Assembly: GCA_002412555.1 (NCBI GenBank)
Contig: DHVH01000126.1
Coordinates: forward strand, 1 to 5,424
Origin: Marinilabiliaceae bacterium UBA5213
Lineage (GTDB): Bacteria; Bacteroidota; Bacteroidia; Bacteroidales; Marinilabiliaceae
DNA: 5,424 bases
Reading direction: 5' to 3'
The notes below the pieces were generated by a model. The model was not told the origin of the DNA. It did not search any database and saw only the letters and a program-made list of their open reading frames with translations. Below are positions 1 through 5,424 of this stretch, piece by piece. The translations under genes and the position numbers were made by a program. Each line of letters starts with the position of its first letter. Position 1 is the first letter of the stretch.

Positions 1-1925
1 CTGGTGGCGGTTACACGCATGAAAAGCATAAACAGAACAACATGGATATGTACCATGCCGGTATTGCGTTTCAAATTACGGGTGATCGTAAGTATGCCCG
101 CTTTGTCGAGGACATGTTACTTCAATACGCTGATTTATATCCTACCCTTGGCATACACCCTGAAAAGGGCAATCAAAGTGCCGGCAAGCTGTTTTGGCAA
201 GGATTAAACGAGACTGTTTGGTTGGTTTATACCATTCAGGCTTATGACAATGTTAAGGATGCCCTATCCAAATCCAGCAGAAACAGGATTGAAAAGGATG
301 TGTTTCGGCAAATGGTGCACTTTTTTACCGTTGAAGATAATTTTTCTTTTAACCGGGTGCACAATCACGGAACGTGGGCTGTGGCAGCCATTGGCATGAC
401 CGGGATTGTTTTGGACGAGCATGAATGGGTCAGGCAAGCCTTGTGGAGCACGGATCTTTCTGGTAGGGGCGGATTTTTAAAGCAATTGGAAAGTCTTTTT
501 TCGCCCGATGGCTATTATGCTGAAGGGCCCTATTATCAAAGGTATGCACTTTTGCCCTTTGTTATTTTTGCCCAGGCTCTGGAGAATAATTATCCGGACT
601 TAAAAATCTTTGAATACCGGGATAATCTGGTGGAGAAGATGGTTAATACGGCCCTTCAATTGACGGATGAGAAAGGCTACTTTTTTCCTTACAATAATTC
701 CATTAAGACCAAGAATTTCACCTCAGGTGAAATTGTTTTCGGTGTCAACATTGCCTATGCACTTTCAAAAGACGCGGGATTGCTGGATGTTGCTGAGCAA
801 CAGGGACGTGTTATGATTAGCGCACAAGGCCTTGAAGTGGCCCGCGATCATGCACAGGGAAAGTCCAAACAATTCACCAGAAAGTCAATATTTCTGAGAG
901 ATGGCGCTTCAGGAACAGAGGGTGGAGTTGCTATCCTGAGAAAGGAAGATGCGGCTGGTTCGCAAAGCTTGTTGTTTAAATTTTCTTCTCAGGGAATGGG
1001 GCATGGGCATTTCGACCGGTTGCAATATTTGTTTTATGAGGATGGTAATGAGGTGATCAGTGACTATGGCGCCGCCAGGTTTGTCAACGTGGAGCCCAAG
1101 TTTGGCGGACGGTATCTGCCTGAAAACACCACCTGGGCTAAACAAACCATCGCGCATAATACAGTGACCCTCAATAGAACCTCTCATTACAATGGCAGAC
1201 TGGCGCCTGCAGAGGAGCATGCTCCTTCTCTAATTTTTTATAAAGCTGACGCCAATAACAATCAGTTTGTGGCTGCAGTAGATTCAAATTGCTACGACAA
1301 TGGCATTCTTCGCAGGGCAATGGCTTTGGTAAATACACAACAGGGAACAGTTGTTTTGGATCTTTTTGAGGTGCTGGCACCTGGAGCTAATGTGGCAGAT
1401 TATGCCACCTATTATCAAGGGCAGTTTATAAATTCTACCCTGCCTTATTCACCTTTTGTAAATGCGTTAAAGCCTTTTGGAAAAGGTAATGGTTATGAAC
1501 ACTTGTGGCATACTGCTCAGTCAGAAAGCTACTCAGGAGAAGGAATGGAACAATTTTCATTTCTCTCTAGCAATAGGTTTTACACCATTTCTACCTTGAT
1601 GAACAATGACGCCACTTTAAATTTTGTCAGAATTGGTGCCAACGATCCTGATTTTAATTTGAGAAACGAGCCGGGGTTAATAGTCTCTCAACCGTTTGTT
1701 GACCGACAAATATTTGCCTCAGTCATTGAAGCACATGGAAGTTTTGACCCTGTAACTGAAATGGTAGCGGGCGCCTCCTCTCATGTGAAAGTATTGGAGG
1801 TGATGTCAGAAAGTAGTGATGCGTTTGTGCTCAAGGCAATAATTGGGCAGGAAGAATTGACCTGGACCATCTCCTTTGATGCCGATAAGCAAGTGACTCA
1901 TTTGAGTATAAAGCAAGTCGAGTGA
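1..1925 (+). CDS. PL17 exolytic oligoalginate lyase (heparinase II/III-like), 5' truncated
   Basis: This enzyme should release unsaturated monouronate from alginate oligosaccharides by beta-elimination, probably in the periplasm. The reading frame is already open at base 3 and its first visible residues (GGGYTHEKHKQNN) look like internal PL17 sequence, so the ATG at 42 is not the true start and any signal peptide lies outside. About 640 residues are visible; by comparison with Saccharophagus Alg17c roughly 80 are missing. Numbering from the Met at 42, the alpha-toroid domain carries N108-H109 (in HNHGTW) and Y165 (in EGPYYQRY). The beta-sandwich domain carries H323 (GHGHFD), D341 (ISDYG), Y358 (GRYLPEN) and H372 (AHNTV). 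The spacings 56, 18, 17 and 14 equal those I recall for Alg17c H202-Y258 and H415-D433-Y450-H464, covering the catalytic residues and the zinc site. The enzyme therefore looks intact. It is followed 46 bases later by kdgF, probably in the same operon. The family call is firm; the exact substrate (alginate rather than another uronan) is inferred. Confidence 0.93.
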   Translation, partial: GGGYTHEKHKQNNMDMYHAGIAFQITGDRKYARFVEDMLLQYADLYPTLGIHPEKGNQSAGKLFWQGLNETVWLVYTIQAYDNVKDALSKSSRNRIEKDVFRQMVHFFTVEDNFSFNRVHNHGTWAVAAIGMTGIVLDEHEWVRQALWSTDLSGRGGFLKQLESLFSPDGYYAEGPYYQRYALLPFVIFAQALENNYPDLKIFEYRDNLVEKMVNTALQLTDEKGYFFPYNNSIKTKNFTSGEIVFGVNIAYALSKDAGLLDVAEQQGRVMISAQGLEVARDHAQGKSKQFTRKSIFLRDGASGTEGGVAILRKEDAAGSQSLLFKFSSQGMGHGHFDRLQYLFYEDGNEVISDYGAARFVNVEPKFGGRYLPENTTWAKQTIAHNTVTLNRTSHYNGRLAPAEEHAPSLIFYKADANNNQFVAAVDSNCYDNGILRRAMALVNTQQGTVVLDLFEVLAPGANVADYATYYQGQFINSTLPYSPFVNALKPFGKGNGYEHLWHTAQSESYSGEGMEQFSFLSSNRFYTISTLMNNDATLNFVRIGANDPDFNLRNEPGLIVSQPFVDRQIFASVIEAHGSFDPVTEMVAGASSHVKVLEVMSESSDAFVLKAIIGQEELTWTISFDADKQVTHLSIKQVE

Positions 1926-1971
1926 TTTCAAGAGAACTTAGGGTAAACATTTAATAATTAATGATAGAGTT

Positions 1972-2310
1972 ATGAAGATTCAAGGAAAAACATTTTTTCT
2001 CTCAGAAGAAAATCCATGGGAGAAAGTCGGAGAAGGGTTAAGCCGTCAAATTACCGGGTATGATGCCAATATAATGATGGTTAAAGTGAATTTTGACAAG
2101 GGTGCCATAGGTTCGCAGCACGCTCATCATCACGCCCAAACATCTTATGTGGTAAAAGGAGTTTTTGACGTGACGATTGATGGAGAAACGACTCGGCTGC
2201 GTGCCGGTGATGCTTTTTACGTTAAGCCAAACCTGATGCACGGGGCCATATGCATGGAAGAAGGTGTGCTTATAGATGTATTTAGTCCCCTTAGAGAAGA
2301 CTTTTTATAG
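1972..2310 (+). CDS. kdgF: KdgF, cupin that linearises unsaturated uronate monomers
   Basis: KdgF-type cupins convert the cyclic 4,5-unsaturated monouronate made by exolytic lyases into the linear keto form (DEH from alginate, DKI from pectin). The 112-residue protein is the usual size for a single-domain cupin. Cupin motif 1 is seen as H50-A-H52-H-H-A-Q56 followed by six residues and G63, and motif 2 runs from G79 through P87 to H90. H50, H52, Q56 and H90 are the expected metal ligands. The C-terminal DVFSPLREDFL ending is characteristic of KdgF. No signal peptide or membrane segment is present, so it should be cytoplasmic, acting after uptake by the MFS transporter encoded next. There is no Shine-Dalgarno sequence; the upstream bases are A/T rich. 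The start at 1972 gives the normal N-terminus. It overlaps the TGA of a four-codon reading frame (1961-1975), which may be chance. Confidence 0.93.
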   Translation: MKIQGKTFFLSEENPWEKVGEGLSRQITGYDANIMMVKVNFDKGAIGSQHAHHHAQTSYVVKGVFDVTIDGETTRLRAGDAFYVKPNLMHGAICMEEGVLIDVFSPLREDFL

Positions 2311-2360
2311 CCCGGTGCTGGAAAAAATATGAGTGTATCAATAATGTAAATGTAAAATAC

Positions 2361-3623
2361 ATGAAAGTTAAAGGACTAAGGTGGTGGATTATAGGGCTGA
2401 TTGCATTGGCTACCATCATAAACTATATCGACAGGTCGGCATTGGCGATTATGTGGCCAAGTATTTCGGAAGATCTGGGCATGACGCATGCGGACTATGC
2501 CATATTGCTAAATGTATTTATGATTGCTTATGCAGTTGGACAGTCCATTACGGGTAAGCTATTTGATAAAATTGGTACCAGACTGGGTTTTGTTTGGTGT
2601 ATTGCCATTTGGAACATCGCATCTGGCTTGCACGCTGTGTCTCGCGGGGTATTGTCCTTCGGGTTGTTCAGAGCGATTTTAGGCGTAAGTGAAGCCGGCA
2701 ACTGGCCCGGGGCCGCCAAAAGCAATGCGGAATGGTTTCCAATTAAGGAACGAGCCATTGCACAAGGAATTTTTAATGCTGGTGCCTCTATTGGATCTGT
2801 TATAGCCCCACCCTTAATTGCGATTTTATGGGTAGCCTTTGGCTGGAAAGTTACTTTTTTGATTATTGGAGCAACGGGCTTGGTTTGGATTATTCCGTGG
2901 ATGATTTTCAATAAAAATATCCCTTCCAAACACCCATGGATTACTGATGAAGAAAAGGCTTACATCGTTAAGGGGCAGCATGAGAATGAAAATGCAGGTG
3001 ATGGTGGAAAAAGTTTTTCCCTCAAGGAAATACTTTCTTTTAAAGCTTCATGGGCTGTGTTGATATCCAGATTGTTTCTGGAGCCCATCTGGTGGTTGTT
3101 TGTTGGCTGGATGCCCATTTATTTGGCCGATGTTTATGGCTTTGATGTGAAGCAGATTGGTCTGTTTGCCTGGGTGCCCTACGTAGGCGCAGCCATTGGC
3201 AGTATTGCAGGGGGATGGTTTTCAGGTCGTTTGATTTCAACTGGCGCAAGCATCAACCGGGCACGCAAAACAGCTATTACCATTGGTGGTGTAATTATGT
3301 TTACGGGTCTTGTGGCTACGATTCTATTCGCAGATACACCCTTGAAGTTCGTGACTATTGTCGCTTGTGTACTCTTCGGATTCCAATTTACCATTGGTAA
3401 TATTCAGACCTTGCCAAGTGATCTTTTCTACGGTAAGTCTGTAGGGTCATTGGCTGGTGTTGGTGGTACGGTTGGTGTGTTTGCCGTAATTATTATGAAT
3501 TTTCTGGTGCCGATTATTTCGGCAGTCTCCTACGTACCCATATTTGTTATGATAGCTGCCTTTGTACCCTTGGGAGTAGGTGCTGTTTATCTGTTTGCCA
3601 GAAAGATTCAAGCTGTTGGATAA
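2361..3623 (+). CDS. MFS hexuronate-type permease (ACS family, ExuT/DgoT-like)
   Basis: This is an inner-membrane proton-coupled sugar-acid transporter, here most likely importing the unsaturated monouronate or DEH made by PL17. Its 420 residues fit 12 transmembrane helices, six on each side of a polar loop (about residues 185-228). The first helix ends in NYIDRSAL, typical of the anion:cation symporter family. MFS motif A appears as GKLFDKIGTR (65-74), and the helix-4 signature as R104...E111-AGNWPGAAK. Y22, D24-R25, Y57, R104 and E111 keep the mutual spacing I recall for E. coli DgoT Y44, D46-R47, Y79, R126 and E133. These include the proton-coupling and substrate-binding positions, so the transporter looks functional. 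The chosen ATG directly precedes MKVKGLRWW and the first helix; two ATG-TAA start-stop pairs lie just upstream. The gene follows kdgF by 50 bases and precedes the reductase by 35. Its exact substrate cannot be read from sequence. Confidence 0.92.
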   Translation: MKVKGLRWWIIGLIALATIINYIDRSALAIMWPSISEDLGMTHADYAILLNVFMIAYAVGQSITGKLFDKIGTRLGFVWCIAIWNIASGLHAVSRGVLSFGLFRAILGVSEAGNWPGAAKSNAEWFPIKERAIAQGIFNAGASIGSVIAPPLIAILWVAFGWKVTFLIIGATGLVWIIPWMIFNKNIPSKHPWITDEEKAYIVKGQHENENAGDGGKSFSLKEILSFKASWAVLISRLFLEPIWWLFVGWMPIYLADVYGFDVKQIGLFAWVPYVGAAIGSIAGGWFSGRLISTGASINRARKTAITIGGVIMFTGLVATILFADTPLKFVTIVACVLFGFQFTIGNIQTLPSDLFYGKSVGSLAGVGGTVGVFAVIIMNFLVPIISAVSYVPIFVMIAAFVPLGVGAVYLFARKIQAVG

Positions 3624-3658
3624 GTATTGATCATTTTAATTTATAAATAAAATTTATT

Positions 3659-4411
3659 ATGCGTTTAGAAAGCAAAGTAGCAATAGTCTTTGGAGGAGCC
3701 CGAGACATTGGCAAAAGTATTTCAGTGAAATTGGCATCGGAAGGTGCTAAAGTGGTGGTGAACTACTTTGATAATAAGGCAGATGCCGATGAAACGCTTG
3801 CGTTGATTAAGAACAATGGGGGTGAAGGAATTATTGTTCAGGGCGACATGACCAAAGCAGCAGATGCAGAGAATGTTGTAAAAGAAGCCGTTAAAGCATT
3901 TGGTAGCCAAATCGACATAATGGTAAATGTGGTTGGTGGTTTAGTTGGACGGAAGCTGGTTACCGAGATGGATGAGGCGTTTTTTGATTTCCTGATGCAG
4001 GTGAATGTTAAGTCAACTTTCCTTACAACCAAAGCGGTTGTTCCTTTTATGGAAAATGGTGGTGCCATTGTTTACTTCTCTTCACAGGCGGCACGTGATG
4101 GTGGTGGACCGGGTGCATCGGGTTATGCTGCTGCAAAAGGTGCAGTAATGACTTACACACGTTCAATGGCTAAGGAGTTAGGGCCCAAAAAAATTCGGGT
4201 CAATGCCTTGGCGCCTGGTATGATTGCAACCACCTTTCACGACCGTTTTACCAAAGATGAAGTACGTGAGAAAGTAGCAGCAGGTACGCCTTTGCGACGC
4301 GAAGGGCAAGCTTCGGAAGCCGCCGATTTGGTTGCTTATCTAGCCTCTGATGAGGCCTCCTTTTTGACGGGCTTGAATGTGGATATCAATGGTGGGACTT
4401 ATTTCTCCTGA
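3659..4411 (+). CDS. Short-chain dehydrogenase/reductase, probable DEH reductase
   Basis: From its place after PL17, KdgF and a uronate permease, this cytoplasmic enzyme most likely reduces DEH to 2-keto-3-deoxygluconate with NAD(P)H. Similar reductases are known from alginate-degrading flavobacteria. It has the classical 250-residue SDR length and a Rossmann fold at the N-terminus. The active site is complete: N116 (in QVNVKS), S141/S142 (YFSSQAA), Y156 and K160 (YAAAK), then the RVNALAPGMI segment (180-189), and the usual C-terminal GxxxxxNGG region (DINGG). D63 (GDMT) matches the adenine-ring contact. The nucleotide motifs are unusual: the expected TGxxxGxG reads FGGARDIG (residues 11-18), and the expected NNAG reads NVVGG (90-94). 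The residue after beta-2 is neutral (N35), so NADH versus NADPH preference is unclear. The spacer before it is 35 bases with only three G or C. A KduD-type or other sugar-acid dehydrogenase is the alternative. Confidence 0.88.
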   Translation: MRLESKVAIVFGGARDIGKSISVKLASEGAKVVVNYFDNKADADETLALIKNNGGEGIIVQGDMTKAADAENVVKEAVKAFGSQIDIMVNVVGGLVGRKLVTEMDEAFFDFLMQVNVKSTFLTTKAVVPFMENGGAIVYFSSQAARDGGGPGASGYAAAKGAVMTYTRSMAKELGPKKIRVNALAPGMIATTFHDRFTKDEVREKVAAGTPLRREGQASEAADLVAYLASDEASFLTGLNVDINGGTYFS

Positions 4412-4429
4412 TAATATCCTATTGTTTGA

Positions 4430-4466
4430 AAATACCGACCAATCAGTAAATGATTGGTTGGTATTT
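4430..4466 (+). terminator. Long near-perfect hairpin after the SDR gene, probable terminator
   Basis: The arms at 4430-4445 (AAATACCGACCAATCA) and 4451-4466 (TGATTGGTTGGTATTT) pair over 16 bases with one G-T wobble (4437/4459), around a five-base loop GTAAA. It begins 18 bases after the SDR stop and lies 49 bases before the next start. The stem is flanked by an A run on the left and a T run on the right, so it could work in both directions. There is no long T tract after it (the sequence continues TTTCAACC), so termination may be partial. An operator for a dimeric regulator, using the inner ACCAATCA/TGATTGGT dyad, is an alternative reading. Confidence 0.65.
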
Positions 4467-4515
4467 CAACCACCTCCTTTAATTCTATCCTGGTTGTAAT
4501 TTAACTTTTTGTGTT
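4467..4515 (+). promoter_or_regulatory. Leader of the lipoprotein lyase gene, no clear promoter
   Basis: These 49 bases between the hairpin and the ATG at 4516 are the most likely place for a separate start signal or the ribosome-binding region. No Shine-Dalgarno sequence sits at the proper distance; the CCTCC at 4473-4477 is the complement of one. TAACTTTT at 4502-4509 is close to the Bacteroidetes -7 box (TAnnTTTG), but it is too near the start codon and has no convincing -33 partner. Either the true promoter lies further upstream or the gene is read through from the operon. Confidence 0.25.
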
Positions 4516-5424
4516 ATGAAAAGAAATTTGAGAAATACGACGCATGTTTTATCGCTTACGGGCATGCTGCTTTTTGCGATAACATTATCAGGATGTGAGT
4601 CTGACAAAGGTGGTGAGCATTTATCCTGTACATTAAATGACCAACTGCTTAAAGAGGCAAAAAAAGCTTTGGCAAGTGAGGAGCCTGAATTTATGGCCGT
4701 CTTTGAAGGGATGGTTGCTAAGGCGGAGACCTTTTTTGACATGCCTTTATATGCGGTTGTGAATAAAGACAAAACAGCACCCAGTGGAGATAAGCAGGAT
4801 TATGTGACTTTGTCCCCTTACTGGTGGCCAAATCCTGAAACAGAAAATGGCTTACCTTATGTTCAGAGAGATGGTGAGCGAAATCCTGAAGTTTATGATT
4901 ATCCTGAAAGAGAAAATTCTAACCGCTTAAGTCAAGCTGTAGAAACTTTAGGTGTTCTTTATTACCTCACCGAAGATGAGAAGTATGCGCGTCGTGCCGC
5001 TGAATTTTTGAGGGAATGGTTCATCAACCCGGATACCAGAATGAATCCGAATATGGTTTATGCTCAAATACGTCCGGGTATTGACCGTATCAGAGGTACC
5101 GGAATTATTGATGCCAGAAGATATCTTGGATCCTTTAACGGTGCTTCCTTGATTCGGAATTCTGAACATTGGTCCAGTGAGGATGAGCAAAGCCTTAAAG
5201 GCTGGGCTTCAGCCTTTGCTTATTGGCTTGAAAACAGTCCGCAAGGAAGAATGGAAAAGGCCTCGACGAATAATCATGGTGTTTGGTACGATGTGATTGT
5301 GCTGAATTTTCATTTCTATGCCGGCAATCATGAGCGCGCTTTAGAAGTATTGGAAGAAATGACCACTAATCGACTTTTTGTTCAGCAAGAGTTGGATGGG
5401 AGTTTTCCCCGCGAACTGGCAAGA
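4516..5424 (+). CDS. Lipoprotein alginate-lyase-like enzyme (PF05426; PL38/PL5-like), 3' truncated
   Basis: The frame is open from the ATG at 4516 to the end of the window (303 codons), so the C-terminus is missing. The N-terminus is a lipoprotein signal: a basic start (MKRNLRN), a hydrophobic stretch (about 11-24) and the lipobox LSGC with Cys27. The acidic residues after Cys27 (ESD) resemble Bacteroidetes surface-export signals, but only loosely. The mature part matches PF05426-type alpha-toroid lyases: YVTLSPYWWPNP (about residues 96-107), the SNRLSQAVETL helix, AQIRPG, and N252-N253-H254-G255-V-W, whose Asn-His pair corresponds to the catalytic NNH of PL5 enzymes. The last visible residues, DGSFPRELAR, reach the conserved Arg that precedes the catalytic Tyr in PL5; that Tyr would lie just outside. 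The enzyme should cleave a mannuronan- or glucuronan-like polyuronate at the surface or in the periplasm. PL38 is my best subfamily guess; the substrate is uncertain. The 104-base gap with a hairpin suggests a separate or attenuated transcript. A later ATG at 4564 would destroy the signal peptide. Confidence 0.87.
   Translation, partial: MKRNLRNTTHVLSLTGMLLFAITLSGCESDKGGEHLSCTLNDQLLKEAKKALASEEPEFMAVFEGMVAKAETFFDMPLYAVVNKDKTAPSGDKQDYVTLSPYWWPNPETENGLPYVQRDGERNPEVYDYPERENSNRLSQAVETLGVLYYLTEDEKYARRAAEFLREWFINPDTRMNPNMVYAQIRPGIDRIRGTGIIDARRYLGSFNGASLIRNSEHWSSEDEQSLKGWASAFAYWLENSPQGRMEKASTNNHGVWYDVIVLNFHFYAGNHERALEVLEEMTTNRLFVQQELDGSFPRELAR

Noticed and set aside
4..207. Open frame of 67 codons on the + strand at the left edge
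   Set aside because: It lies in a different frame inside the clearly coding PL17 gene and has no recognisable domain or composition; the PL17 frame is open through the same bases.
1951..1961. Short palindrome TTAATAATTAA upstream of kdgF
   Set aside because: It is short and purely A/T, likely by chance, and has no second copy in the window to suggest an operator.
2528..2929. Reverse-strand open frame of 133 codons inside the transporter gene
   Set aside because: It is antisense to a well-conserved MFS gene and its product resembles no family; it is a by-product of codon use on the other strand.
3624..3658. Extremely A/T-rich spacer before the SDR with promoter-like TATAAAT
   Set aside because: Only three of 35 bases are G or C, so such strings occur by chance; it lacks a Bacteroidetes TTTG -33 box and fits an unstructured ribosome-binding region within an operon.
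4485..4772. Reverse-strand open frame of 95 codons spanning the start of the lipoprotein lyase
   Set aside because: It covers the lipoprotein signal and mature N-terminus of a convincing + strand gene, and has no start context or motifs of its own.
1..5424. Search by eye for tRNA, rRNA, CRISPR repeats, insertion sequence ends, frameshifts and riboswitch-like leaders
   Set aside because: No cloverleaf, repeat array, transposase or terminal repeats were seen, all five genes read without internal stops, and the gaps of 35-104 bases are too short for most structured riboswitches.

Overview
The window looks like part of a polyuronate (most likely alginate) utilisation locus from a marine or algae-associated member of the Bacteroidetes. 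The evidence is the gene set, the moderate GC content, the A/T-rich spacers with no clear Shine-Dalgarno sequence ahead of the starts, and a lipoprotein lyase typical of that phylum. I cannot assign a genus. All genes lie on the + strand and almost every base is explained.

Layout: (1) 1-1925, a polysaccharide lyase family 17 (PL17) exolytic oligoalginate lyase whose N-terminus lies before the window; (2) 1972-2310, KdgF, a small cupin; (3) 2361-3623, a 12-helix major facilitator transporter of the hexuronate (ExuT/ACS) type; (4) 3659-4411, a short-chain dehydrogenase/reductase, probably the DEH reductase; (5) 4430-4466, a long near-perfect hairpin; (6) 4516-5424, the first 303 codons of a lipoprotein alginate-lyase-like enzyme (PF05426; PL38/PL5-like) that runs off the right edge. 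Genes 1-4 are separated by only 46, 50 and 35 bases and probably form one operon. The hairpin lies in the 104-base gap before gene 6.

How they would work together (inference from families): the surface or periplasmic lipoprotein lyase and other lyases outside the window cut the polymer. PL17 trims oligomers to unsaturated monouronate. The MFS permease carries the monomer across the inner membrane. KdgF, which has no signal peptide, opens it to the linear keto acid DEH, and the SDR reduces DEH to 2-keto-3-deoxygluconate (KDG). KDG would then go to KdgK/KdgA, which are not in the window. SusC/SusD, PL6/PL7 and a regulator are also not visible here.

This is a recognisable catabolic cassette rather than a new kind of system. 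The points most worth following up are the noncanonical cofactor motifs of the SDR, the substrate of the truncated lipoprotein lyase, and the role of the hairpin.
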